NCBI GenBank assembly: GCA_016284175.1 | Contig: JAEEOJ010000013.1 | Location: forward strand, 1-49,302 | Direction of reading: 5' to 3' | Origin: Lachnospiraceae bacterium | Lineage (GTDB): Bacteria > Bacillota > Clostridia > Lachnospirales > Lachnospiraceae | Length of the DNA stretch: 49,302 nt | Shown: piece after piece, positions 18,681 through 27,298 of the stretch | Numbering within the stretch: the stretch's first letter is position 1 | How the letters are laid out: each line of letters starts with the position of its first letter | Notes under the pieces: generated by a model | The model's input: only the letters and a program-made list of their open reading frames with translations | What the model was told of the DNA's origin: nothing | Databases searched by the model: none | Translations under genes and position numbers: made by a program

Positions 18681-20042
18681 TTATAAAGATGTTATTGTTT
18701 TTATTAATGAGTCTATATTTTTTTCAAATGAAGGATCATTTTCAATTTTTTCAGTTACCTTATTTATATTATGAATAACTGTAGCATGATCCCTGCCCAT
18801 TTTATTACCAATATTACTCTTTGTATCTTCCGTTAATTTATTGCAAAGATACATTACAATTTGTCTGGCAGTAGCAATTTCTTTATTTTTCTTGGTTGAA
18901 TAAATATCATTAATTGAAATATTGTAATGTTTTGAAACTTCTTCAATTATTACATCAAAGTTGATAACTTTTGTTTTATTAGGATTAATAATATCTTTTA
19001 AGCTGTTTTTAGCCATTTCCAGGGTAATTTTATCAGAAGAAATTTTAGATAAAGCTATAAGTTTATTATAAGCTCCTTCAAGTTCTCTGATATTTGAACT
19101 TATATTATCGGTAATATAAATTAAGATATCATCATCTATTTTATTTCCGTGTTTCTGATTTAACTGATCAAGAATTGCTTTTCTTGTTTCATAGTTAGGC
19201 GGCTGAACATCAACCTGAAGTCCCATCTGGAATCTTGATAAATATCTTTCATCCAGAGTTTCCATATATTTAGGATGTTTATCTGAAGAAATAATAATAG
19301 ATTTACCGTTTTCATAAAGAGCATTGAAAGTATTGAAAAATTCAAGCTGCGTTGCTTCTTTACCTATAACAAACTGAATATCATCAATTAAAAGAACATC
19401 AACATTTCTGTATTTTTCTTTTAATTCAGACATAGAATCGGTATTGTATTTTTTATCACTTCTTAAAGAATTAACAATTTCATTTGTAAAGTTTTCACTT
19501 GTAACATATAAAATCTTCAAAGAAGGATTATGTTCATTTAAATAATTACCTATTGCATGCATTAAATGAGTTTTGCCAAGTCCGGATCCTCCGTAAATAT
19601 AAAGAGGATTATAAGGATTACTGTCGGTTCCGGCAGTTTCGGCCACAGCAAGACAAGCGCTGACGGCAAAAGAGTTATTACCGGTAACGAAATTATCAAA
19701 TGTATATTTTTTTATAAGACTTGTATTGGTGGATTCTTTTTCCTGAACAATTTTTTGATTATTGCTTTCTTCCTGAGTTTTTTTCTCATCAGCAATGAAT
19801 TTAACATCATATTCATTGTTTAAAGTTTCATAAATAGCAATAATAAAGAAATCTTTGTATTTTTCAGTAAGAAGTTCAATGATATTGGCTTTGTCGTTAG
19901 GTAAAATTATGGTTACGGTATCATCTGTTTCACTGTAATATTCCATTGGATCTATCCAGAGTTTAACAGCTATCTGGGATATTCCGTAGTCAGTAATTAC
20001 AGCGTTTTTAATAATATCCCATTTCTCTTGAACCGGTTTCAT
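18681..20042 (-). CDS. dnaA: Chromosomal replication initiator DnaA
   Basis: 453 residues. Domain I (1-75) for helicase and SirA-type contacts, a linker (domain II, about 80-110), AAA+ domain with Walker A GGSGLGKT (151-158) and Walker B VLLIDD (216-221), and C-terminal DNA-binding helix-turn-helix with the signature GRDHATVIHNINKV. It opens oriC and is the likely regulator of its own promoter. Start at 20042 is set by AAGGAGG. Leftward, divergent from rpmH. Confidence 0.98.
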   Translation of the reverse strand: MKPVQEKWDIIKNAVITDYGISQIAVKLWIDPMEYYSETDDTVTIILPNDKANIIELLTEKYKDFFIIAIYETLNNEYDVKFIADEKKTQEESNNQKIVQEKESTNTSLIKKYTFDNFVTGNNSFAVSACLAVAETAGTDSNPYNPLYIYGGSGLGKTHLMHAIGNYLNEHNPSLKILYVTSENFTNEIVNSLRSDKKYNTDSMSELKEKYRNVDVLLIDDIQFVIGKEATQLEFFNTFNALYENGKSIIISSDKHPKYMETLDERYLSRFQMGLQVDVQPPNYETRKAILDQLNQKHGNKIDDDILIYITDNISSNIRELEGAYNKLIALSKISSDKITLEMAKNSLKDIINPNKTKVINFDVIIEEVSKHYNISINDIYSTKKNKEIATARQIVMYLCNKLTEDTKSNIGNKMGRDHATVIHNINKVTEKIENDPSFEKNIDSLIKTITSL

Positions 20043-20055
20043 AAATTATGCCTCC

Positions 20056-20126
20056 TTAACCTAATATATTATATTGAATTATCTAAATAAAATCAAATTT
20101 TTAAGACCTTAAAAAAGTTAGGTTAA
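20056..20126. repeat. 9-bp inverted repeat flanking the dnaA promoter
   Basis: TTAACCTAA (20056-20064) and TTAGGTTAA (20118-20126) are exact inverted copies on either side of the promoter, one over the predicted start and ribosome site, one just upstream of the -35. They may be paired protein-binding sites. Confidence 0.45.
20068..20096 (-). promoter_or_regulatory. dnaA promoter
   Basis: Minus-strand TTGATT (20091-20096), 17 bp, TATAAT (20068-20073). Predicted start near 20061, leaving a short leader that contains the AAGGAGG ribosome site (20051-20057). Confidence 0.7.
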
Positions 20127-20150
20127 TATAATCTTTTATGTTAACTTTTA

Positions 20151-20199
20151 TGTGAATTATGAACCTTTTTGGGTTGATTATGTTTATAAGTGTGTATAA
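20151..20199 (-). promoter_or_regulatory. DnaA box group, dnaA side
   Basis: TTATACACA (minus, 20191-20199) matches TTATNCACA exactly; TTATAAACA (minus, 20181-20189) has one mismatch and lies one helical turn away; TAATTCACA (minus, 20151-20159) has one mismatch. Confidence 0.65.
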
Positions 20200-20357
20200 A
20201 CGTTTTATGAGTTTAAAGAAAAGATCATAAAAGAATCGACAAATGCGATTATTTAGGGAATTATCCTAAAATATGATTTTTAATAAAAAACAGGCTCATA
20301 AAAGTTTGTCCTACAATTTTTTAAAATAAAAAACATGATTTGAACCTTAATAATAAA

Positions 20358-20377
20358 TTATCAACAATTTATCAACA
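20358..20377 (+). promoter_or_regulatory. Tandem DnaA boxes TTATCAACA
   Basis: Two identical plus-strand copies at 20358-20366 and 20369-20377, 11 bp apart, each one base from TTATCCACA. Confidence 0.7.
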
Positions 20378-20444
20378 ATTAGTTGATATTTTTATGTAAA
20401 TTCATTATTTTAACTTGTAATTACGGGCTTTTTCCATATTTTGT

Positions 20445-20453
20445 TGTTGATAA
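20445..20453 (-). promoter_or_regulatory. DnaA box TTATCAACA, inverted
   Basis: Minus-strand copy of the same 9-mer, about 75 bp from the tandem pair and facing it. Confidence 0.6.
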
Positions 20454-20525
20454 AAAAAGTATGCCTATATGTTGAATCATAAAATTTTTTAAGTTTTTTT
20501 ATATATATAATGTAATAATTTTTTC

Positions 20526-20554
20526 TTGACTGCATATCCTTATTCTTATATAAT
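20526..20554 (+). promoter_or_regulatory. rpmH promoter
   Basis: TTGACT (20526-20531), exactly 17 bp, TATAAT (20549-20554), 40 bp before the rpmH start. Confidence 0.85.
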
Positions 20555-20595
20555 TTATGATGTTTTCGACGTATAGGAAATGGAGGTAAGCTTTT

Positions 20596-20730
20596 ATGAA
20601 AATGACATTTCAGCCTAAGAAGAGACAGAGAAATAAAGTTCATGGCTTCAGAGCAAGAATGAGTACTCCCGGCGGAAGAAAAGTTTTACAGGCAAGAAGA
20701 GCTAAGGGAAGAAAAGTTTTATCAGCTTAA
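20596..20730 (+). CDS. rpmH: Ribosomal protein bL34
   Basis: 44 residues, highly basic, with the family pattern [20 protein letters not shown] and KGRKVLSA end. Component of the large ribosomal subunit. GGAGG precedes the ATG by 8 nt. It is the first gene right of oriC and heads the rpmH-rnpA-yidD-yidC-jag series. The length is exactly that of the family. Confidence 0.97.
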   Translation: MKMTFQPKKRQRNKVHGFRARMSTPGGRKVLQARRAKGRKVLSA

Positions 20731-20742
20731 TTAAGATAACAG

Positions 20743-20768
20743 AGGCCGCAGTAATGTGGCCTTTTTTT
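20743..20768 (+). terminator. Terminator or attenuator between rpmH and rnpA
   Basis: AGGCC (20743-20747) and GGCCT (20758-20762), extended by a G-U and a C-G pair to a 7-bp stem, followed by seven T. Its position suggests partial termination that keeps rnpA expression well below rpmH. Confidence 0.7.
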
Positions 20769-20785
20769 CACACATTTTAGAAATT

Positions 20786-21133
20786 ATGATTTTTACTGAT
20801 TCTTTAAAGAATAATCGGGATTTTGTGAATGTATATACGTCCGGCAAATCTTATGCAAACAAGTTTTTGGTAATATATACGTTGAAAAACAATTCGGACA
20901 GAAACAGACTCGGAATTTCGGTAAGTAAAAAAGTCGGCAACAGTGTTATAAGACACAGATTAAAAAGACTTATCAAAGAAAGTTACAGACTACACGAAAA
21001 AATGTTTAATAGTGGTTTAGACATTGTAGTCATCGCGCGTAAAGGATCTGACGCCTGTGATTTTGCAGGTATTGAGAGCGCATTATTACATTTAATGAAA
21101 TTGAACGGTACACTGGACACCGTTAAAGGTTAG
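20786..21133 (+). CDS. rnpA: Ribonuclease P protein component
   Basis: 115 residues starting MIFTDSLKNNRDF, the family N-terminus. The RNR motif region (NRLGISVSKKVGNSVIRHRLKRLIKE) is complete. RnpA binds the RNase P RNA and helps cut the 5' leader from tRNA precursors. A GTG at 20756 gives a longer frame but lies in the attenuator and is rejected. The ribosome site is weak. Confidence 0.95.
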   Translation: MIFTDSLKNNRDFVNVYTSGKSYANKFLVIYTLKNNSDRNRLGISVSKKVGNSVIRHRLKRLIKESYRLHEKMFNSGLDIVVIARKGSDACDFAGIESALLHLMKLNGTLDTVKG

Positions 21134-21152
21134 ATATAAATATATTTAATTA

Positions 21153-21362
21153 ATGAAGAAAATTCTTATTTTTATCATAAAGTTATATCAGAAATATTTA
21201 TCACCTTTAAAGACTACACGCTGCCCTTATTATCCGTGCTGCAGTCAGTATGGCCTTGAAGCCATTGAAAAGTACGGAGCAATAAAAGGCGGTTTTTTAG
21301 CTGCCTGGAGAATTTTAAGATGTAATCCATTCTCCAAAGGCGGTTACGATCCCGTACCGTAA
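21153..21362 (+). CDS. yidD: Membrane protein insertion efficiency factor YidD
   Basis: 69 residues with an amphipathic N-terminal helix ([14 protein letters not shown]) and the conserved [19 protein letters not shown] segment and [14 protein letters not shown] end. A small peripheral membrane protein that assists YidC. No good ribosome site is seen; it is 19 bp after rnpA and 12 bp before yidC, so it is probably read as part of the same mRNA. Confidence 0.94.
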   Translation: MKKILIFIIKLYQKYLSPLKTTRCPYYPCCSQYGLEAIEKYGAIKGGFLAAWRILRCNPFSKGGYDPVP

Positions 21363-21374
21363 CAGGAGGCAGAA

Positions 21375-22880
21375 TTGTTCGATTTGATATTGACTCAGAA
21401 TTCCACATTTATTATCGGCCAGGTTGCCTGGGTTCTCGGTAAATTAATGAATGGAATTGTATTTGTTCTTGATAAAATTGCATCGCTTTACGGCGGTACA
21501 GCCAATCTTGGCGTAGCAATTATCATCTTTACAGTTATTATTTATCTTTTAATGTTACCCTTAACAATCAAACAGCAGAAGTTTTCCAAGATGTCTGCAA
21601 TCATGAATCCTGAAATTCAGGCTATTCAGGCTAAGTACAAAGGAACAAAAGATCCCGAACTTATGCAGCAGATGCAGCAGGAAACAAATGCGGTTTATGC
21701 AAAATACGGCGTATCACCTACCGGCAGCTGTGTTCAGCTTTTGATTCAGATGCCTATTCTGTTTGCACTTTACCGTGTTATTTATGCTATTCCCGCATAC
21801 GTTCCCATGGTAAAGAATGAGTTTATGACTCTTGTTAACTCAATGATGGGTATTAACAATGCGGGAGTTGTAGGAGATGCCAATAAGTTTATGGGCATCG
21901 CAAAGTTCATTCAGGACAACCATATTGAAAATGGTAAAACAATCAGCAACTTTTCATCGTTTGCAGCTTATAAAAGACAGTTTAAACCTGAATTTTTAAA
22001 TATCGAAACTATTTCAATCGATAATATTACAAGCAATCTTATTAACGGTGAAAAGGCACTTGCAAATGTTGATACTACAAGAAATACATTTATTGATGTA
22101 TTAAACAGAGCAAGTTCAAAAGACTGGAGCTATTTTGCAACACAGTTTCCTGATTTATCTTCACTTATTGACAGTACAAATCAGGCTCTTGAAAAATTCA
22201 ACTTATTCTTAGGCATCAACATTGGTTATTCACCTCTTGATACTATTAAGAGTTCATGGGAAGTTGCACATGTAAACGGATCACTTGAATTTTCGTTTAC
22301 CTGGGTTCTTCCGATTCTTGTAGCAGTTATGATTCCTCTTTTAGCAGCGCTTACTCAGTGGATTAGTGTTAAGCTTGCTCCTACTGCTCAGAACGATGAT
22401 TCCAAGAAGGGTCAGGAAGAAAACCCCATGATGTCATCCATGAAGATGATGAACACATTTATGCCGATTATGTCTGCAGTGTTCTGTTTCTCACTTCCTG
22501 CAGGTATGGGTATTTACTGGATTGTCGGTGCTGTAGTAAGAACTATTCAGCAGGTAGCAATCAACAAGTACATTGACAAAATGGATATTGACAAGGTCAT
22601 TGAAAAGAATACCCAGAAGTACGAGGAAAAACTTAAGAAAAAAGGTGTTCTTGCACAGGGTATTAACGACAAAGCTAAAAGTTCAACCAAGTACGTAAAT
22701 CCCTACGCAAGAAACAAAAACACCAGCAACGAACCTCAGAAACCTGAAAATCCTTTTAAGGCTGCAAGAAAGAAAGTTGACGAGGCTGCAGCACAGAAGA
22801 GTAAGGCTTCTTCAGGCGGAAGCATTGCTTCAAAGGCAAGAATGGTGAAAGATTATAACGAAAAAAACAATAATAAATAA
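21375..22880 (+). CDS. yidC: Membrane protein insertase YidC/OxaA family
   Basis: 501 residues, starting at TTG 6 nt after AGGAGG. Core YidC helices: TM1 near 43-63 followed by LTIKQQKFSKMSAIMNPEIQ, a cytoplasmic helical hairpin, then the last helices near 290-390 (FTWVLPILVAVM, MPIMSAVFCFSLPAGMGIYWIVG). Between about residues 140 and 285 there is a long soluble region (GKTISNFSSFAAY ... IDSTNQALEKF) not found in Bacillus SpoIIIJ, so it is larger than usual; the extra segment should lie outside the membrane. Lys/Ser-rich C-terminal tail (about 420-501). Inserts membrane proteins with or without SecYEG. Confidence 0.95.
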   Translation: MFDLILTQNSTFIIGQVAWVLGKLMNGIVFVLDKIASLYGGTANLGVAIIIFTVIIYLLMLPLTIKQQKFSKMSAIMNPEIQAIQAKYKGTKDPELMQQMQQETNAVYAKYGVSPTGSCVQLLIQMPILFALYRVIYAIPAYVPMVKNEFMTLVNSMMGINNAGVVGDANKFMGIAKFIQDNHIENGKTISNFSSFAAYKRQFKPEFLNIETISIDNITSNLINGEKALANVDTTRNTFIDVLNRASSKDWSYFATQFPDLSSLIDSTNQALEKFNLFLGINIGYSPLDTIKSSWEVAHVNGSLEFSFTWVLPILVAVMIPLLAALTQWISVKLAPTAQNDDSKKGQEENPMMSSMKMMNTFMPIMSAVFCFSLPAGMGIYWIVGAVVRTIQQVAINKYIDKMDIDKVIEKNTQKYEEKLKKKGVLAQGINDKAKSSTKYVNPYARNKNTSNEPQKPENPFKAARKKVDEAAAQKSKASSGGSIASKARMVKDYNEKNNNK

Positions 22881-22900
22881 TTCAAAGGGGTATGAATAAT

Positions 22901-23722
22901 ATGGAATATATGGAATTTAGTGCAAAGACCGTTCAGGATGCAATTACCGAGGCCTGCACACATTTTGTTGTTACAAGCAGTTCACTTGAATATGAAGTTA
23001 TAGATGAAGGTTCCAGCGGATTTTTAGGAATCGGATCTAAGCCCGCAGTTATCAAAGCCAGAGCTAAGAGCGAAGAAATCGAAGAAGCAAAGGCTGTATT
23101 TACACAGGATACTGAGAGCGAAAAGAAAGAAGCTAAAAAAGAATTCAAGAAAGAAAAGAAAGAATTCAAAGATAACAAAAAAGAAGTAAAGAAAGAAGAG
23201 AAAGCTGAAGTTAAGGCTGAAGTTAAGAAAGAAGAGCCTAAAAAGAAAGAGATTAACATCGACGCAGCAGACGTAGAAAAGAGAGCAACTGAGTTCTTAA
23301 AAGACGTACTTGCAAAGATGGAAATCGAAAACGAAGTTAAGGCTAAATACGATGCAGAAGAAAACTGCTTAAACATCGAGATTTCCGGCGAAGATATGGG
23401 CGTTCTTATCGGCAAGAGAGGACAGACACTCGATTCACTTCAGTACCTTGTATCCTTAGTAGTTAACAAGGGTACCAAGGAATACTTAAGAGTTAAGGTT
23501 GATACCGAAAACTACAGAGAAAGAAGAAATAAAACTCTCGAAAATCTTGCAAAGAACATGGCATTCAAGGTTAAGAGAACCAGAAGAAGCGTTACTCTTG
23601 AGCCCATGAATCCTTATGAAAGAAGAGTTATCCATTCGGCATTACAGAATGACAGCTATGTAACTACTCATTCCGAAGGAGAAGAGCCTTATCGTAAAGT
23701 AGTAATCACATTAAAGAAATAA
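22901..23722 (+). CDS. jag: Jag/KhpB RNA-binding protein
   Basis: 273 residues from the ATG at 22901, preferred over one at 22892 because GGGG at 22887-22890 is then 10 nt away rather than 1. Jag N-domain (about 1-50), a Lys/Glu-rich repeat linker (about 60-130), a KH domain with GxxG in VLIGKRGQTLD, and an R3H domain (RRSVTLEPMNPYERRVIHSALQ). Partner of KhpA in RNA binding in other Firmicutes; linked to cell elongation in streptococci. Follows yidC as usual. Confidence 0.94.
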   Translation: MEYMEFSAKTVQDAITEACTHFVVTSSSLEYEVIDEGSSGFLGIGSKPAVIKARAKSEEIEEAKAVFTQDTESEKKEAKKEFKKEKKEFKDNKKEVKKEEKAEVKAEVKKEEPKKKEINIDAADVEKRATEFLKDVLAKMEIENEVKAKYDAEENCLNIEISGEDMGVLIGKRGQTLDSLQYLVSLVVNKGTKEYLRVKVDTENYRERRNKTLENLAKNMAFKVKRTRRSVTLEPMNPYERRVIHSALQNDSYVTTHSEGEEPYRKVVITLKK

Positions 23723-23728
23723 AACCTT

Positions 23729-23748
23729 AAGGCTGCTGCGGCAGCCTT
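23729..23748 (+). terminator. Terminator of the rpmH-jag operon
   Basis: AAGGCTGC (23729-23736) and GCAGCCTT (23741-23748), TGCG loop, followed by a T-rich run. Confidence 0.85.
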
Positions 23749-23765
23749 TTGTTTTCTTAGGGCCC

Positions 23766-23950
23766 GCGGATGAAAAATGATTTCCATCCGCAACAGCACG
23801 TTGAGTACTAAGTTCGCTTTATCACTCACAAACTCGACCGTTTCTGCGGAACTCGCTTCGCTCAAACAGTCCTCGAAACGGTCTGTTCGTGATCTTGCTC
23901 ACTAAGTGCTCACGGCAAAAGGTTGCCTGATGGAAACATTTTTCATCCGC
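23766..23950. repeat. 185-bp imperfect palindromic repeat element (MITE/REP-like)
   Basis: The ends are inverted copies: a 23-nt left arm (23766-23788) and a 22-nt right arm (23929-23950) differing by one indel and beginning GCGGATGAAAAATG. Inside, GACCGTTTC (near 23846) pairs with GAAACGGTC (near 23875), and the centre reads CTCGCTTCGCTC. The left end also folds on itself (GCGGATG with CATCCGC). No ORF of note is inside. The element is GC-richer than its surroundings, sits between the jag terminator and mnmE, and looks inserted. No clear target-site duplication is visible. Confidence 0.65.
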
Positions 23951-23977
23951 TTTATTAATAAAACAAAAGGAAGCATT

Positions 23978-25360
23978 ATGGATACTATAGCAGCTATATG
24001 TACGGCACTTTCTCCGTCGGGAATAGGAATTATTAGAATATCTGGTGAAGAGGCGATAGCAATCGCTGATAAGGTTTTCAAAAGCCCTAACGGAAAAAAA
24101 TTGTGTGATGAAGAATCACATACAATACATTACGGTCATATTGTTGATGGTGATGAGATAGTGGACGAAGTCCTGGTTATGCTTATGAAAGGACCGAGAT
24201 CTTATACCAAAGAAGACGTTGTGGAGATTGACTGCCACGGCGGAATTTTAGTGCTTAAGAAGGTTTTCAATCTTTTATTGGAAAACGGTGCACGTCCTTC
24301 AGAGCCCGGAGAGTTTACGAAGAGAGCATTTTTAAACGGAAGAATTGACTTAACAAGTGCTGAAGCCGTAATGGATTTGATTTCTTCAAAGAGCGAGATG
24401 GCCAGAAAGAATTCAGTTTCTGTTTTAAACGGAAAAATGTATGAAAAGATTAAATCCGTTCGTGAAGAGATTCTTTTCTTTATTGCCAAAATCGAGGCTG
24501 CAATCGACGATCCCGAGCATATGTCGCTTGACGGATTTGAAGAAGAGTTAAACGGCAAATTACAGGAAATACAGATTGAAATCGAAAAACTTATTAAGTC
24601 CTATGAAAGTGGAAAGATCCTAAAAGAAGGAATCAATACCGCAATTGTCGGAAAGCCAAATGCAGGCAAGTCTTCGATTTTAAATATGATATTAAATGAA
24701 GAAAGAGCAATAGTAACCGAGATTGAAGGAACCACCAGAGATACTCTCGAAGAGTCCTATGATATTGGCGGCATTACTCTTAATCTTATTGATACCGCAG
24801 GTATCAGAGAGTCGGATGATCTGGTTGAAAAGATCGGTATCGAGCGTGCAAAATCCGCTATCGAAAAAGCAGATCTTGTTTTATATGTTGCGGATTCATC
24901 AACAGAAACCAATATAATCGATGATCAGATAATTGCTTTAATTGACGGTAAAAAATCAATCTGTCTTTTAAACAAATCCGATCTTCCCAGAGAAATGACC
25001 CAGCAGGAATTAAACGCACATTTCGAGGGCAGTACGACAAGACCTGTTTTCCTTTATACTTCCGCCAAAACAGGCGAAGGCAAAGAGGAACTTTTTGAAA
25101 CAATTAAGAGTATGTTTTTCAACGGAGAGATTTCGTTTAACGATGAAATTATCGTTTCAAGCCTTCGTCAGAAAAACGAACTTGTTGCAGCATCGGAATC
25201 ACTTAAAAAAGTATCTGAATCCATTGCAAATTCAATGCCTGAAGATTTCCTTTCAATCGACCTTATGAGCGCTTATGCATCGCTTGGTGAAATAATCGGC
25301 GAAGAAGTAAGTGACGATCTGGTTGATAAAATCTTCTCTGAATTCTGCATGGGAAAATAA
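23978..25360 (+). CDS. mnmE: tRNA modification GTPase MnmE
   Basis: 460 residues. N-terminal tetrahydrofolate-binding domain, helical domain, and a G domain with Walker A GKPNAGKSS (225-233), the G2 TTRDT, DTAGIRE (G3) and NKSD (G4). The C-terminal FCMGK ends in the conserved CxGK. With MnmG it makes the 5-carboxymethylaminomethyl (or related) modification of wobble uridine in tRNA. ATG at 23978 follows AAGGAAG; an upstream in-frame extension runs into the palindromic element and is not used. Confidence 0.97.
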   Translation: MDTIAAICTALSPSGIGIIRISGEEAIAIADKVFKSPNGKKLCDEESHTIHYGHIVDGDEIVDEVLVMLMKGPRSYTKEDVVEIDCHGGILVLKKVFNLLLENGARPSEPGEFTKRAFLNGRIDLTSAEAVMDLISSKSEMARKNSVSVLNGKMYEKIKSVREEILFFIAKIEAAIDDPEHMSLDGFEEELNGKLQEIQIEIEKLIKSYESGKILKEGINTAIVGKPNAGKSSILNMILNEERAIVTEIEGTTRDTLEESYDIGGITLNLIDTAGIRESDDLVEKIGIERAKSAIEKADLVLYVADSSTETNIIDDQIIALIDGKKSICLLNKSDLPREMTQQELNAHFEGSTTRPVFLYTSAKTGEGKEELFETIKSMFFNGEISFNDEIIVSSLRQKNELVAASESLKKVSESIANSMPEDFLSIDLMSAYASLGEIIGEEVSDDLVDKIFSEFCMGK

Positions 25361-25384
25361 TATATAGGAAAAGTTATTATTCAA

Positions 25385-27286
25385 ATGGAAAATAACAAAA
25401 ACAATCTGATAATTGAAACGGACGTATGTGTCATCGGTGCAGGTCATGCAGGTTGTGAGGCAGCTCTCGCAACGGCAAGGCTTGGTTTTGATACCGTCAT
25501 TTTTACGGTCTCCGTGGAAAGCATTGCGCTTATGCCCTGCAATCCAAACGTAGGCGGTACAAGCAAAGGACACCTGGTTCGTGAAATAGACGCACTTGGC
25601 GGAGAGATGGGTAAAAACATCGACAAAACTTTTATTCAGTCAAAAATGTTAAACCTCTCAAAAGGTCCTGCGGTTCATTCTTTAAGAGCGCAGGCAGACA
25701 AAGCCGATTATTCTCATTCGATGAGAGAAACACTTGAAAATCAGGAACATTTAACCATCAAGCAGGGAGAGGTTTGTGAGATTCTTTTTGACGAAGTCGG
25801 TGATGAAAAGATCATAAAAGGAGTTCGTATTTTTACGGGCACAACATATCTTTGCAAAGCAGTAATTATCTGTTCCGGAACATATTTAAATGCAAGATGT
25901 CTTTGCGGTGAAGCCATTACCTACACGGGTCCGAACGGTCTTCAGGCAGCAACTCATTTGTCGGAATCACTTGATGCAATGGGTGTTACTTTAAGAAGAT
26001 TTAAAACCGGAACTCCTGCGCGTATGGATAAGCGAAGCCTTGATTTTTCGAAGATGGAAGAGCAGAAGGGTGATGAAAAAATTATTCCTTTTTCGTTCTC
26101 CACAAATCCTGAAGATATCCAGAAAGATCAGGTTTCCTGTTACCTTACTTATACCAACGAAGAAACTCATAAAATAATCAGAGCGAATCTTGACCGTTCG
26201 CCGATTTATGCAGGAATTATTGAAGGTACAGGTCCGAGATACTGTCCTTCGATTGAAGATAAAGTTGTTAAATTTGCAGATAAAGAAAGACATCAGGTTT
26301 TCATTGAGCCCGAAGGATTATATACCAATGAAATGTATGTCGGAGGCATGAGTTCATCACTTCCCGAAGATGTGCAGCTTGCAATGTATCGAACTGTTCC
26401 CGGACTTGAAAACTGCAGAATTGTAAGAAATGCATATGCGATAGAATATGACTGCATTACTCCCGGACTCCTTACACTTTCACTTGAAATAAAAGGAGTG
26501 AGCGGACTCTTTTCAGCGGGTCAGTTTAACGGCAGTTCAGGTTATGAAGAAGCCGCTGCACAGGGACTTATCGCAGGTATAAATGCAGCCAGAAAACTTC
26601 AGGGAAAAGAACCTTTGATCTTAGACCGAAGCGAAGCATATATCGGAGTTTTAATCGACGATCTTGTTACAAAAGAAAATCTCGAGCCCTACAGAATGAT
26701 GACTTCAAGAGCAGAGTACAGACTTCTTTTAAGACAGGACAACGCAGATTTCAGACTTCGAAAATTCGGTTATGAAGTAGGTCTTGTAACAAAGGAACAG
26801 CTTGATTATGTTCTTTATAAAGATGAAAAAATAAAAGCAGAAGTTGAAAGATTAAAAACAACTTTTGTAGGATCCGCCACAAAGAATCAGGAGTATTTAG
26901 AGTCGCTTGGTTCTGCTCCTCTTCGTACCGGAACTTCCCTTGCAGAATTACTTTGCAGACCTGAAATCACCTACGAAAATCTTTCTTTCTTTGATAAGGA
27001 AAGAGAAGAATTATCTGACGATATTATTGAGCAGGTTTGCATCAGAATAAAATACGAAGGCTATATCGAAAGACAGGAAAGACAGGTCGCAGCTTTCAAG
27101 AAGATGGAGAAAAAACATATTCCCGAAAACATTAATTACGATGATGTTTCTTCACTTCGACTTGAAGCCAGACAGAAGTTAAAACTTTTCAAACCCATGT
27201 CGGTAGGTCAGGCCTCCAGAATCAGCGGAGTTACTCCCGCAGACGTTTCAGTACTTTTAATTTATCTTGCATCCATCGGAAAGTAG
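25385..27286 (+). CDS. mnmG: tRNA uridine 5-carboxymethylaminomethyl modification enzyme MnmG
   Basis: 633 residues with FAD-binding [17 protein letters not shown] near residue 18, the [26 protein letters not shown] segment, and the helical C-terminal domain ending [11 protein letters not shown] ... [16 protein letters not shown]. Dimeric flavoprotein acting with MnmE. It starts 24 bp after the mnmE stop. Confidence 0.97.
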   Translation: MENNKNNLIIETDVCVIGAGHAGCEAALATARLGFDTVIFTVSVESIALMPCNPNVGGTSKGHLVREIDALGGEMGKNIDKTFIQSKMLNLSKGPAVHSLRAQADKADYSHSMRETLENQEHLTIKQGEVCEILFDEVGDEKIIKGVRIFTGTTYLCKAVIICSGTYLNARCLCGEAITYTGPNGLQAATHLSESLDAMGVTLRRFKTGTPARMDKRSLDFSKMEEQKGDEKIIPFSFSTNPEDIQKDQVSCYLTYTNEETHKIIRANLDRSPIYAGIIEGTGPRYCPSIEDKVVKFADKERHQVFIEPEGLYTNEMYVGGMSSSLPEDVQLAMYRTVPGLENCRIVRNAYAIEYDCITPGLLTLSLEIKGVSGLFSAGQFNGSSGYEEAAAQGLIAGINAARKLQGKEPLILDRSEAYIGVLIDDLVTKENLEPYRMMTSRAEYRLLLRQDNADFRLRKFGYEVGLVTKEQLDYVLYKDEKIKAEVERLKTTFVGSATKNQEYLESLGSAPLRTGTSLAELLCRPEITYENLSFFDKEREELSDDIIEQVCIRIKYEGYIERQERQVAAFKKMEKKHIPENINYDDVSSLRLEARQKLKLFKPMSVGQASRISGVTPADVSVLLIYLASIGK

Positions 27287-27298
27287 TATTGGAGAAGT

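Larger units (their letters stand above)
20043..20595. other. oriC: dnaA-rpmH intergenic region (553 bp)
   Basis: Contains no convincing gene. It holds the divergent dnaA and rpmH promoters, at least five DnaA-box-like sites (20151, 20181, 20191, 20358, 20369, 20445), AT-rich stretches (20319-20332 and 20480-20520) and the 9-bp inverted repeat around the dnaA promoter. With the dnaA-dnaN gap it forms the usual bipartite Firmicutes origin. Origin assignment rests on gene context and boxes, not on measurements. Confidence 0.85.

Noticed and set aside
20756-20785. N-terminal extension of RnpA from a GTG
   Set aside because: It runs through the hairpin and lacks a ribosome site; the family start is MIFTDSL at 20786.
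22933-23415. 160-residue leftward ORF over jag
   Set aside because: It is the antisense of the Lys/Glu-rich jag repeat and shows low-complexity Ser/Phe; no ribosome site.
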